Below the pieces are notes generated by a model. That model saw nothing but the letters and a program-made list of their open reading frames with translations, was not told where the DNA came from and did not search any database. The position numbers and the translations under genes were made by a program. Source: Thiotrichales bacterium HSG1 (GTDB taxonomy: Bacteria; Pseudomonadota; Gammaproteobacteria; Beggiatoales; Beggiatoaceae). From it: a stretch of 16,562 nt of DNA. This document shows, piece by piece, positions 1-7,800 of the stretch. The stretch covers positions 1 to 16,562 of the forward strand of contig JAUCGN010000018.1 in NCBI GenBank assembly GCA_030378125.1. Reading direction: 5' to 3'. How positions within the stretch are numbered: position 1 is the first letter of the stretch; each line of letters opens with the position of its first letter.

Positions 1-72
1 ACTTCTCATACTATTTTTTTCTTCAATAACAAAATCTATTGCACGTTTTCTGAAATCTACACTATAACTCAT
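1..72 (-). CDS. IS630-type transposase, N-terminal 24 codons (runs off window)
   Basis: Reading the minus strand from the ATG at 72 gives MSYSVDFRKRAIDFVIEE and then runs off the window edge. The MSYS-x-DFRKR start followed by a helix is the classical N-terminus of the helix-turn-helix half of IS630-family transposases, which bind the element ends and cut and paste DNA at TA dinucleotides. An AGGT ribosome-binding sequence lies about nine bases upstream of the ATG, supporting this start. The rest of the gene, including the DDE catalytic part, lies outside the window, so I cannot tell whether the copy is intact. Its upstream end faces the repeat-flanked island that begins at about 125. Identification rests on motif recognition over only 24 residues. 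Confidence 0.7.
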   Translation of the reverse strand, partial: MSYSVDFRKRAIDFVIEEKNSMRS

Positions 73-124
73 ATGTTTTTACCTATAATTTGTTTTTATG
101 ATGTGGTTTTGTAAGAATGTTACT

Positions 125-204
125 ATATCACACCTATTACACACTCCGTAGCACGGAGACTCGGCATTCCCATGTAACATATGGGAACGAGATAACGAGA
201 TAAA
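125..204 (+). repeat. 80-bp direct repeat, left copy
   Basis: This segment matches 1154-1233 at 78 of 80 positions by eye, in the same orientation. It contains two palindromes, CTCCGTAGCACGGAG and TTCCCATGTAACATATGGGAA, and ends with repeated ACGAGATAA units (an extra ACGAGATAAA follows here). It corresponds to the right part of the 134-bp element at 1088-1221; the left part of that element is absent. Together the two copies bracket the secreted-protein gene at 240-827. Confidence 0.9.
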
Positions 205-239
205 ACGAGATAAATCGTAATTTTATACGGCTCAACGAG

Positions 240-827
240 CTACTGGACTTTTAATTTTCGTCTACGAATAATCAGAGCAACTATTCCAAGTGAAAAAAAC
301 AGTAGCAAAATAGAAGTTCTAGTGTGGCTGGAAGCCGCTACTGGAGGAGCAGTGATATTAGTACAGGTATCCGCATAGGCTGGAAAGTTCCCATAGGTAG
401 CTTCGGCCACACCAGTATAGCCTGCTCCGTCATATGTAGCTGCCCAGCAGTAGCTTTGGCCATCACGAAATATATAAGTTCCGGCCACATTAGGGTGAGC
501 AGTGTTATTAACAAAAGGCTGATCGTTGTTGCCAGCAGAAAGAGCGGTCGATAATCCCATACGAGAAGACCCTATAGCATAACCGTAGGTATGGTTGTCT
601 CCACCAATGGGAATCCCGTGACACATCCCAGCGGCGGCGGTCCCCCCAGGGTCATCATTTCTGAGTGTTTCATCAAACATGACGCAGGTGCTTGCACAGT
701 TTGCCGTAATAGCGGTGAAGCACGCATGATGTGGGGTTCCATCAGCAGCAGATGCGTTAGCTAGAGCATTGTTGACACCGAAGCAGCACATTAATCCTCC
801 AGATAAAAGTAACCGTCTCCAATACAA
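240..827 (-). CDS. Secreted cysteine-rich protein with C-terminal membrane anchor, function unknown
   Basis: I do not recognise the family. The 195-residue product starts with a good signal peptide: MYWRR, a hydrophobic stretch LLLSGGLMCCFGV, and an ALA cleavage site near residue 23. The mature part is rich in Gly, Ala, Asn and Thr and has six cysteines (36, 44, 48, 69, 127, 155), enough for three disulfides. It ends with a membrane segment (about 172-187) and a basic tail RRRKLK, the architecture of C-terminal sorting signals such as the PEP-CTERM class, but no canonical PEP, GlyGly or IPTL motif is visible. The start used is TTG at 827, with no ribosome-binding sequence nearby; the next in-frame ATG (791) would destroy the signal peptide. 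The frame stays open upstream to about 910, see 881-955. Base composition is clearly GC-richer than the flanks and the gene sits between near-identical direct repeats, so recent acquisition is likely. Confidence 0.65.
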   Translation of the reverse strand: MYWRRLLLSGGLMCCFGVNNALANASAADGTPHHACFTAITANCASTCVMFDETLRNDDPGGTAAAGMCHGIPIGGDNHTYGYAIGSSRMGLSTALSAGNNDQPFVNNTAHPNVAGTYIFRDGQSYCWAATYDGAGYTGVAEATYGNFPAYADTCTNITAPPVAASSHTRTSILLLFFSLGIVALIIRRRKLKVQ

Positions 828-880
828 TTCAATGCGTGATTTATATGCACCTTTTTCATAAGGTTTATCAACATTATCAA

Positions 881-955
881 TCAGTTGAGGTGACTTACCC
901 CCCCATCAAATTTCATGCCAATTAATGGCAACTTAATTAATAACTTAGTTAGCAT
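881..955 (-). other. Short ORF with good ribosome-binding site; possible frameshifted start of the gene at 240-827
   Basis: The ATG at 955 has AGGA eight bases upstream (964-967), the best start signal in this part of the window. It encodes MLTKLLIKLPLIGMKFDGG, crosses a run of seven C on the plus strand (898-904, G on the coding strand), and then stops after VSHLN. If the run had one more base or two fewer, the reading would pass into the open frame that leads, as GKSPQLIDNVDKPYEKG and onwards, into the secreted protein without a stop. It could be a sequencing or real frameshift, a short leader, or chance. A signal peptide buried about 50 residues inside a longer protein would be odd, which argues against a simple fusion. 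Confidence 0.3.
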
Positions 956-1087
956 ATTCATATTCCTAAAAGTAGTTGGTTAAAAGAACTATTGTATACC
1001 CTAAATAAACTCAAATGTCAAATAACTTGATTGATCCGTTTTTTTTTTGCGTTTTCAATTGGTTATAAATAATTATACAACATCTTT

Positions 1088-1221
1088 TCTCGTTCCCATG
1101 CACTGCGTGGGAATGCAGGAACACCGCACTGCGGTGCGAATGTATTAAATATAATATCACACCTTTTACACACTCCGTAGCACGGAGAATCGGCATTCCC
1201 ATGTAACATATGGGAACGAGA
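1088..1221. mobile_element. 134-bp MITE-like palindromic element with 12-bp TIRs
   Basis: The ends are perfect inverted repeats, TCTCGTTCCCAT at 1088-1099 and ATGGGAACGAGA at 1210-1221. Inside are further palindromes: TTCCCATGCACTGCGTGGGAA, CCGCACTGCGG and CTCCGTAGCACGGAG. There is no coding frame of note. From general knowledge, palindromic repeats with this type of sequence are scattered through large sulfur bacterial genomes. The right 60 percent is the second copy of the 80-bp direct repeat. Confidence 0.75.
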
Positions 1222-1233
1222 TAACGAGATAAA
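1154..1233 (+). repeat. 80-bp direct repeat, right copy
   Basis: Pairs with 125-204 (two differences, one in CCTATTA/CCTTTTA and one in GAGACTC/GAGAATC). It forms the right part of the MITE-like element plus an ATAACGAGATAAA tail. Confidence 0.9.
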
Positions 1234-1645
1234 CATTCATATAAAAATAATAATATTATTCAATTAAATTAATTAGTTATAATTCAAAATGATACAATAA
1301 TATAGGAATGTTACTATATAAAAAATATCAAAATATATTTCATGGACAAAACTAAAATCAGTTGTATTTGTGGAGCAAAGTATTAAGTAATTATTTGTTA
1401 TTAATATAATTAATTGAAATGCTCAGTTTCATATTATCGCACTGACCATACCCGACTACCTGATTTTTGATGGTGATAAGGAGAGGAAATTTATACTGTT
1501 GGTTGAGTAAAGTCAATATAGTTTTTCCTAGACTTGTCAAGTTTTCAAAACATAGCAGGTCTGATTCAACGTTGTATAACATTTTCTGTTTGTATACTTT
1601 CTTTAAGTTACAGAAAAGAATGAAGATGTTGAGAATGAAAAAAAA
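1234..1645. other. Gene-free AT-rich stretch
   Basis: No recognisable gene, RNA or strong terminator. The open frames on both strands (longest 63 codons, minus) give low-complexity, Lys/Asn/Ile-rich products without motifs. A 14-base string GAATGTTACTATAT at 1306-1319 also occurs at 115-128, next to the transposase gene. A run of eight A at 1636-1643 would be a U-tract just past the stop of the minus-strand nuclease gene, but no stem precedes it. Confidence 0.5.
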
Positions 1646-2680
1646 TTATTTGATTGAAAAACCATTACGATGCCATTTAACAAGAGTATCCATATTGATA
1701 AGAAATATTTTATCGTTTTTTGCTGCACTTTCTTTAGCTTCATTGGTAAAACGACTTGTTGTTACAATGTAACCTCTCCACGCCTCATTTTCTTCTATTA
1801 CTCCTTTGAATTGCTGAACAACAGGTCGTCCAACAGAATTTTCAGGAGCATATCTTTTGCATTGCACAATAATCAATCCATTAGAATGTCTTGCAAAGCC
1901 ATCAACTCCAGCATCATTTGATTTTTTAGTTACCCATGCTAACATTCCATTATTTTGAAAAAAACTCATAATATGTCGTTCAAAATCATATGGCTCCATT
2001 TTGATAAGTGTTTTTTGTAATTCTTCATCAGGGATAACGAAAAATTTTGGTTCTGCTGGTTCAGAAGTCATAGCATCTTTAAGAATTGTGCGTCGCAAAA
2101 TCTCATCTTTTGCAATTATAGCCATTATAATGCTTATATAACTTCGTGATTCTGATTTACTAAAAAATACTTCTATAATAGCAGTTATTCCAGCAGTTCC
2201 GATAAAAATTAATAGTAATACTGGCATACCAATAGCACCACCAAATGCTACCAACCCTGCCCCTTGTCCGCCTACAATAGTTGCTGCCGTAAGAGTTGTT
2301 GGAATAGCTATTTTTACTGGCAATGGAAGATCGGAATCTTTGTAATTATCAACAGTTTTCATAACACTGTGAAACATTATTTTAACTGTCTTTTTTGAAT
2401 CTATTAAACGATAAACATCTTTTAATTTACTTTGAACAGGAAGTGATGGATTTGCAAGTATTTCTCTAACTAAAGCTAACCATGATATGATTTCTAATCG
2501 ATCTTGTTCAGTAGAACATGATTGGATAGCTTTCACTAATAAATTTACAATCCAATTTCTAATTTTCTCTATAATATCAACATTTGCTCCTGTTATTGAA
2601 TCCTTTGCATCATTTACAATATTACTTGTTTTTTCCCAAACCTTATTGCTTTTATTGGTTATCTTTTCTTTCCAATTCAT
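1646..2680 (-). CDS. Membrane-anchored Mrr-type restriction endonuclease
   Basis: The 344-residue product has three parts. Residues 1-125 are predicted helical and charged. Residues about 127-173 are strongly hydrophobic and glycine-rich (GGQGAGLVAFGGAIG, then VLLLIFIGTAGITAII), probably two membrane passes or a hairpin. Residues about 226-340 match the Mrr catalytic domain: YDFERHIMSFF (Glu235), NDAGVDG (Asp260) and VQCKRY (Gln273, Lys275), the D-QxK form of the PD-(D/E)xK nuclease site. Mrr-like enzymes cut modified or foreign DNA; the membrane anchor suggests it acts on DNA near the envelope, for instance incoming DNA, which is inference. The start ATG at 2680 has only a weak GAGA upstream. 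It stands alone, with no methyltransferase nearby, which fits a type IV (modification-dependent) or standalone nuclease. Confidence 0.82.
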   Translation of the reverse strand: MNWKEKITNKSNKVWEKTSNIVNDAKDSITGANVDIIEKIRNWIVNLLVKAIQSCSTEQDRLEIISWLALVREILANPSLPVQSKLKDVYRLIDSKKTVKIMFHSVMKTVDNYKDSDLPLPVKIAIPTTLTAATIVGGQGAGLVAFGGAIGMPVLLLIFIGTAGITAIIEVFFSKSESRSYISIIMAIIAKDEILRRTILKDAMTSEPAEPKFFVIPDEELQKTLIKMEPYDFERHIMSFFQNNGMLAWVTKKSNDAGVDGFARHSNGLIIVQCKRYAPENSVGRPVVQQFKGVIEENEAWRGYIVTTSRFTNEAKESAAKNDKIFLINMDTLVKWHRNGFSIK

Positions 2681-2859
2681 TTTTATTTCTCAACTTAAAC
2701 ATCAGGTAATTATATGATTGTTTACTATTTTAATGATTAATACAATATTGCCCGGCTATAATTCTGATTTTCATGTCATATATAGTGTTTTAGATAGTAT
2801 GATATACAAAATTACAGATAATATTGAAAGCAATTTGCTGTGACGAGAAAGACATAATC

Positions 2860-2923
2860 CAAGTTACTACCTATAAATTATAGTAAAAATTTGAATAATC
2901 AATTAGTTATAGGTAATAACTTG
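2860..2923. repeat. 17-bp inverted repeat with 30-base spacer
   Basis: Left arm CAAGTTACTACCTATAA (2860-2876) pairs with right arm TTATAGGTAATAACTTG (2907-2923) at 16 of 17 positions. A competing small palindrome CTATAAATTATAG overlaps the left arm at 2871-2883. It lies just 3' of the minus-strand DUF4189 gene, so it might act as a terminator-like hairpin, but no U-tract follows, and it could equally be a MITE relic. The remaining intergenic sequence (2681-2859) shows nothing else I can support. Confidence 0.6.
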
Positions 2924-2945
2924 AGTTAATTAAGTAAAATCCTTA

Positions 2946-4358
2946 TTACTTTACCGATGCTGATGAATGTGTAGGACATGAACTCTCAATAACAGTACAA
3001 GGTTTAAACTTATAACCCGGCATTTGTCCAACTCTTTCTTGTATATAGGAATTACACGAATCAATAACTAATGTTTCAATATCAGAAAGCAATGGAATTG
3101 TAGTGCCATCTGTTTGATCACTAACATACCACACAAAATAACCGATAGTTTCTCCATTATTTTCCCAACTATCTTCAACATAGCCAATGACACCACACGC
3201 ATTAGTCAATTCTGTAAATACTTGACAACCACTCACACCACAGTTTTTAATAGCTTGTTGATTGGCTTCTTCCTGTGAAGCATGGTTATTAGAATAACCA
3301 AGTCCGCAAGAAGAATTAGCTCTTGGTATATTTTCATCAGGAGTGACATCACAAGTATCTGCCATCGCACCGTACTTATTAGCCGATTGTTCAGATACAT
3401 TTCGGTAAGAAACGACTTTGTCATCCACATTCTTCAATTCCGAAAGTTCACACTGAATTGGATTACCTGATATAATGCCCAACTCGCCCCCATAAAACTC
3501 ATTATTTATCTGAATTTTTGGAATCCTAAGTGCATTCCCATCAAAACTGGGCAACTCACAAGAATTTTCTCCTTGCCAAGAAAGATTCACCGTATTACTA
3601 ACAATTGAAGCATCATCAGGATGTTTCAAATAAAAATTCCAAGAATTATTACAACCCTTAAAAGGCCCAATAGAGGATTGTAGAGACTGGACTGGATTTT
3701 CAACACCATTCATAACAGGAATCCATTCTCCATTAATCGGACTCATGTTTACCATTACTTCTTCATCACAATTAAAAGTTTCTTTTTCCTGAGAGAGTGA
3801 CAGAACAGGGGTAGGACAGGAACTTTCAACAATAGCACAAGACTTAAATTTGTATCCCGGCCAATTTTCAAATGTTTCTTGTGCATAAGAATTACAGAAA
3901 TCAAGCATAAAATTTTCCAAATCTGCAAGCAATGGATATTTAGATGCGTCCCCCTGATCATTCCAAACTGGTAATATATAACCGACAGGTTCACCATTAT
4001 GTTCCCAAGTGTCTGTGGTCCTAGCAATAACACCACAGGCATTGTTCAATTCAGCAACCACTTTACAATCACTTAAACCACATTTTTTAATAGCGTGTTG
4101 GTTAGCTTCTTCCTGTGAAGCATGATTATTAGAATAACCAACGACACAAGTATCGGCAGATGGTGGTGTATAATCATCTGCTTCTTTTGGTTCACAAAAT
4201 TCTGCAACCGCTCCATATTTATCACCTGATTGTTCAGCTTTTAACTGAAATGGTGCATCTGCGGCTTGAAGTGAAGTACTTAGCCCAATCACGACTAAAG
4301 CAGTTGGCGGATAAAATAACTTCCACCATAGTGTACTACATGATTTATTTTCCATCAT
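2946..4358 (-). CDS. Secreted protein with two DUF4189 repeats
   Basis: The 470-residue product begins with a signal peptide (hydrophobic TALVVIGLSTSL, likely cleavage after LQA near residue 32). Two homologous units follow, about residues 44-184 and 324-464, each carrying KYGA near the start, GYSNNHASQEEANQ, two cysteines around a KCG or NCG turn, NACGVI, a CNSY segment, and GYKFK followed by ESSCPT. This pattern (the aromatic-Gly-Ala start, the EEA helix, the C-x-V/x core, NACG) is that of DUF4189, a family of secreted domains of unknown function. Residues about 185-320 form a linker with NS-rich and cysteine-containing segments that I do not recognise. The ATG at 4358 is preceded by AGGA five bases away, a good start; a second ATG follows directly. 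Many cysteines suggest a disulfide-bonded extracytoplasmic protein. It appears monocistronic. Confidence 0.8.
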   Translation of the reverse strand: MMENKSCSTLWWKLFYPPTALVVIGLSTSLQAADAPFQLKAEQSGDKYGAVAEFCEPKEADDYTPPSADTCVVGYSNNHASQEEANQHAIKKCGLSDCKVVAELNNACGVIARTTDTWEHNGEPVGYILPVWNDQGDASKYPLLADLENFMLDFCNSYAQETFENWPGYKFKSCAIVESSCPTPVLSLSQEKETFNCDEEVMVNMSPINGEWIPVMNGVENPVQSLQSSIGPFKGCNNSWNFYLKHPDDASIVSNTVNLSWQGENSCELPSFDGNALRIPKIQINNEFYGGELGIISGNPIQCELSELKNVDDKVVSYRNVSEQSANKYGAMADTCDVTPDENIPRANSSCGLGYSNNHASQEEANQQAIKNCGVSGCQVFTELTNACGVIGYVEDSWENNGETIGYFVWYVSDQTDGTTIPLLSDIETLVIDSCNSYIQERVGQMPGYKFKPCTVIESSCPTHSSASVK

Positions 4359-4398
4359 TTCTGTCCTTTTCTGTTGGATACGAAAAATTAAAGGTAAT

Positions 4399-4572
4399 TA
4401 CCTACCATATCCATACCAATTATTTTAATAATTATCAATAAGTTATAAATTTATCATAATACCATACTTTTTAGTAAAATAAATGTAATTATATAATATT
4501 TATAAGTAATTTTATATTAAATATATCATCATTATTTATAAAAGCAAAAAGTTGGCATGGACATGGTAGGTA
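4399..4572. mobile_element. Inverted-repeat element, MITE-like, about 174 bp
   Basis: Left arm TACCTACCATATCCATACC (from 4399) and right arm GGCATGGACATGGTAGGTA (to 4572) pair at 19 of 21 positions when two more bases per arm are included. The interior is extremely AT-rich and non-coding. It lies immediately upstream of the DUF4189 gene start, so it may carry or disrupt that gene's promoter. GGTAATTACC at 4393-4402 is a perfect 10-bp palindrome overlapping the left arm. Confidence 0.55.
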
Positions 4573-4580
4573 TAGTAACA

Positions 4581-4607
4581 TAAAATCTTTATTAATTTAC
4601 CAATGCT
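4581..4607 (-). repeat. Remnant of a duplicated DUF4189 gene 3' end
   Basis: These 27 bases match 2935-2961, the stop region of the intact DUF4189 gene, at 24 positions (differences C/T, C/A, G/A). The few bases before them (TAGGTATAGTAAC) also resemble the sequence before the intact 3' end (TAGGTAATAAC). This suggests an old duplicate whose body has been lost. It is short and AT-rich, so chance is not excluded. Confidence 0.35.
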
Positions 4608-4705
4608 TAGGAATTACTAATTGGCAAAGCAATAAGTTTATGAAACTGTTTAAATGCAACACTAGACATAATTTCTTTATGCTATTGTCAATGCGTAAGC
4701 CCTAT
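4607..4705. mobile_element. Degenerate copy of the ATAGGACTTACGCA-type MITE (deleted interior)
   Basis: The right end, TTGTCAATGCGTAAGCCCTA from 4685, is nearly the same as the right TIR of the 250-bp element at 10751-11000. The left end, TTAGGAATTACTAATTGGCAA at 4607-4627, is a decayed version of that element's left TIR, and the following TATGAAACTGTTTAAATGC matches its subterminal TATGAAACTATTTAAATAC. The copy is only 99 bp, so most of the interior has been deleted. Confidence 0.6.
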
Positions 4706-4787
4706 GAAAGTAAATCAAATAAAAACTGTATGTACTGTTGATGGTAACGAAGTTTTACAATTATTGAATGATAGTTCAAATAACTGA
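4704..4787 (+). pseudogene. Receiver (REC) domain remnant
   Basis: The frame reads MKVNQIKTVCTVDGNEVLQL followed by LNDSSNN and a stop. The central TVCTVDGNEVLQLL corresponds closely to TVCAVNGNEGLQLL in the third receiver domain of the hybrid kinase just downstream (around nt 8116-8165), and the DNA matches too over about 50 bases, with mostly silent or single changes. In a receiver domain this is the helix after the second strand; the phosphoacceptor Asp part is missing. The apparent ATG comes from the end of the neighbouring MITE. I read it as a leftover of another response regulator or hybrid kinase, cut by the repeat insertion. Confidence 0.55.
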
Positions 4788-4826
4788 TATTTAAATAGAA
4801 TTTAATGAAGAAATACTATAAAACTT

Positions 4827-7800
4827 ATGAAAATTTTTAAAAATTTAAAACTCACTACTCAAGTTGTTGTCACAATCGTTTTTCTACTGCTGCTTATATT
4901 GACGATAGGTGGGACTAGCCTGATTGGAATCAATAATATTGGTTATGAACTTGAAGAAATTGCTGAAGAGGATATGCCTTTAACTGAAGTCTTAACTCAA
5001 ATTACAATCAATCAACTTAAACAAGCTGTTTTGTTTGAACGTACTTTACACCTTTCTGAAGATTCTCAATCTTTTGTCGACACTAAACAAGCTTTTTTTG
5101 AGTTGAATAAAACCATTAATAACGATTTTGAAGTCATTGCTGCTATTGTTACCAAAACATTAGATAACTTTGCTGCAAATACTAAATCAACTCAAGAAGT
5201 TAACAAAGTTAGTCAATTTATGACTAGTATTAAACAGAAACATCAAAAATATGTTAAACAAGTACAAGAAGTATTTCACATGCTTGATAAAGAACAAAAA
5301 CATGAAATACATAACCTAATTAAGATGATAGAAGTATTGGAAGACGAACTGGATGAAGAGTTAGGTAATTATGTAATGCAAATTGAAAAATTTACCGAAA
5401 AATCACTGATTATAGCAAAGCAACATGAACAAGATATTCTGTTTATTGTGTTAATAATAACCGTGTCAGCTTTACTGTTCGGAATAATTAATGGTGTTTT
5501 TATTGTGCGTACTCTTAGTAAATTCCTGACCCAGATTACCGAGGCTACTACTAAAAACCAACAGGAAGATTGGCTAAAAACTGGTCAAGCTCAGTTGAAT
5601 GAAAAAACTAGTGGTGAACAGGATATAAATAAATTAGCTAAAAATATTATTTCTTTTTTAACTACTTATGTAGAAGCACAAGTAGGATTATTTTATCTGG
5701 TAAAACAAGAAGATAAACTACAAATAATAGCTACTTATGCCTATACTATGAACGAGAATACACCTAGTGAATTTAATTTTGGTGAATCTTTAGTTGGGCA
5801 AACTGCTTTAGAACGCAAAGTTATTGCTGTAACTCAAACGCAGGCAGAATGTCCATTGATTATCCGTTCTGGTTTAACTGGGGCTTTACCAAAGCATATA
5901 TTGCTCTTGCCATTTCTATATGAAAATGAATTGAAAGGTATCATCGAAATAGGTTCTGCTATAGAGTTGAAGGAGATACATCGTAATTTTTTAGAGCAAA
6001 TTATGCCAAATGTCGGTATTGCGGTAAATACTGCTGATTCACGCACCAAAATGCAAGCTTTATTGGAACAAAGTCAACAACAATCCGAAGAATTGCAATT
6101 AAAACAAAAGGAAATGCAGCAAACCAATGAAGAATTACAAAGTCAGTCAGAAGAATTACAATCCCAATCAGAAGAACTACAAACTCAACAGGAAGAACTA
6201 AAACAGACTAATGAAGTATTGGAAGAACGTACCAGAGGTTTAGAACAACAAAGAACTGAAACTCAAGAAAAAAACCGCATTTTAGAAATTAATCGAGTTG
6301 AGATGGAAAAAGCTCAAACTGAAATGGAGAAAGCCCAAACTGCTATAGTGTTGAAAGCTGAAGAGTTGGAATTAGCCAGCAAGTATAAATCCGAATTTCT
6401 AGCTAACATGTCACATGAACTGCGTACTCCTTTGAATAGCTTATTGATTTTAGCCCAACTATTAGCAGATAATAAACCCGGGACTTTGAATGAAAAACAG
6501 ATAGAGTATGCTAAAACCATCAACAGTGCTGGTAAAGATTTACTAACTCTTATCAACGATATTTTAGACCTGTCCAAAGTAGAAGCTGGCAAAATTGAAG
6601 TGCAATGGGAAAATGTATCATTAGCTAATTTATTGACAACGATAGAACGGAAATTTCAACCAATTGCAGAAAATAAAGAACTGGAATTCACCACTACTAT
6701 TGATGTTGATGTAAATCCAATTTTACGAACTGATGGTCAACGATTAAAACAGATCATCAATAACTTACTGTCCAATTCATTTAAATTTACTAGCGAAGGT
6801 TCAATTAAAATAGCTGTCCAACATCCAACTGTAGTTCCAACCAATATAGGAGGTCAGCAGTTAGAATTAAATAAAACCATAACAATCAGTGTGATAGATA
6901 CTGGAGTTGGAATTCCTAAAGATAAACAACAAGCTATATTTGAGGCTTTCCAACAAGCAGATGGTTCTACCAGTAGAAAATATGGTGGTACTGGTTTAGG
7001 TCTCTCTATCTCTCGGCAACTAGCTAGATTATTGGGTGGTGAATTAACTTTAACTAGCGATAATAAAGGTAGTATATTTACTTTATATTTACCAGAATCA
7101 GCTTCTACATCGGCTACCAAAATAATAGAAGAACCATTGTTGATTAAAGAATCTAATCCATCGGCAAAATTACCAGAAAATTTACCCAAGCTTGAACCAA
7201 TTCCAGATGACAGAAATGATTTAAAACCAGGTGATAAATTCATTTTGTTTATTGAAGATGATCGTAAATTTTCTAAAATTTTAACCGATTTATCTAATGA
7301 AAAAGGATTTAAACATCTGTTAGCCGAAGATGGTATAACTGGAGTGCAATTGGCAGATCAGTATAAACCAAGTGCCATTATTTTGGATATTGGTTTACCC
7401 GAATTGAATGGTTGGAGCGTAATGGAAAGATTGAAAGACAATCCAAAAACTCGCCATATCCCAGTTCATTTTATGTCTGCTAATGACCAAAGTATGGATG
7501 CGAAAAAAATGGGAGCAATTGGTTATCTACTTAAACCGGTTAGCATGGAAAAATTAACTGATGCTTTTAAACAGATAGAACAATTTTTAACTAGAACCAT
7601 GAAAAATCTGTTAATAGTTACAGATATTGAGTTGCATAGACATAAAATTATTGAGTTAGTCAATGAAGAAGATATTAAAATTCAACAAGAAACAACGGTA
7701 AAATCTGCATTTCAAAATTTACACACAGTAACTTATGATTGCATTATCCTTGATATAGATATTGAACAAGGCTCTGGTGGTAAATTATTAGAAATGATGA

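Noticed and set aside
1391..1582. 63-codon minus-strand ORF
   Set aside because: AT-rich, no start signal, no recognisable motif; overlapped by equally long frames on the other strand.
1467..1772. 101-codon plus-strand ORF overlapping the nuclease gene 3' end
   Set aside because: Its second half is antisense to the well-supported Mrr gene and the rest lacks motifs.
6854..7243. 129-codon minus-strand ORF inside the hybrid kinase
   Set aside because: Antisense shadow of the ATPase domain; low-information Ser/Leu-rich sequence.
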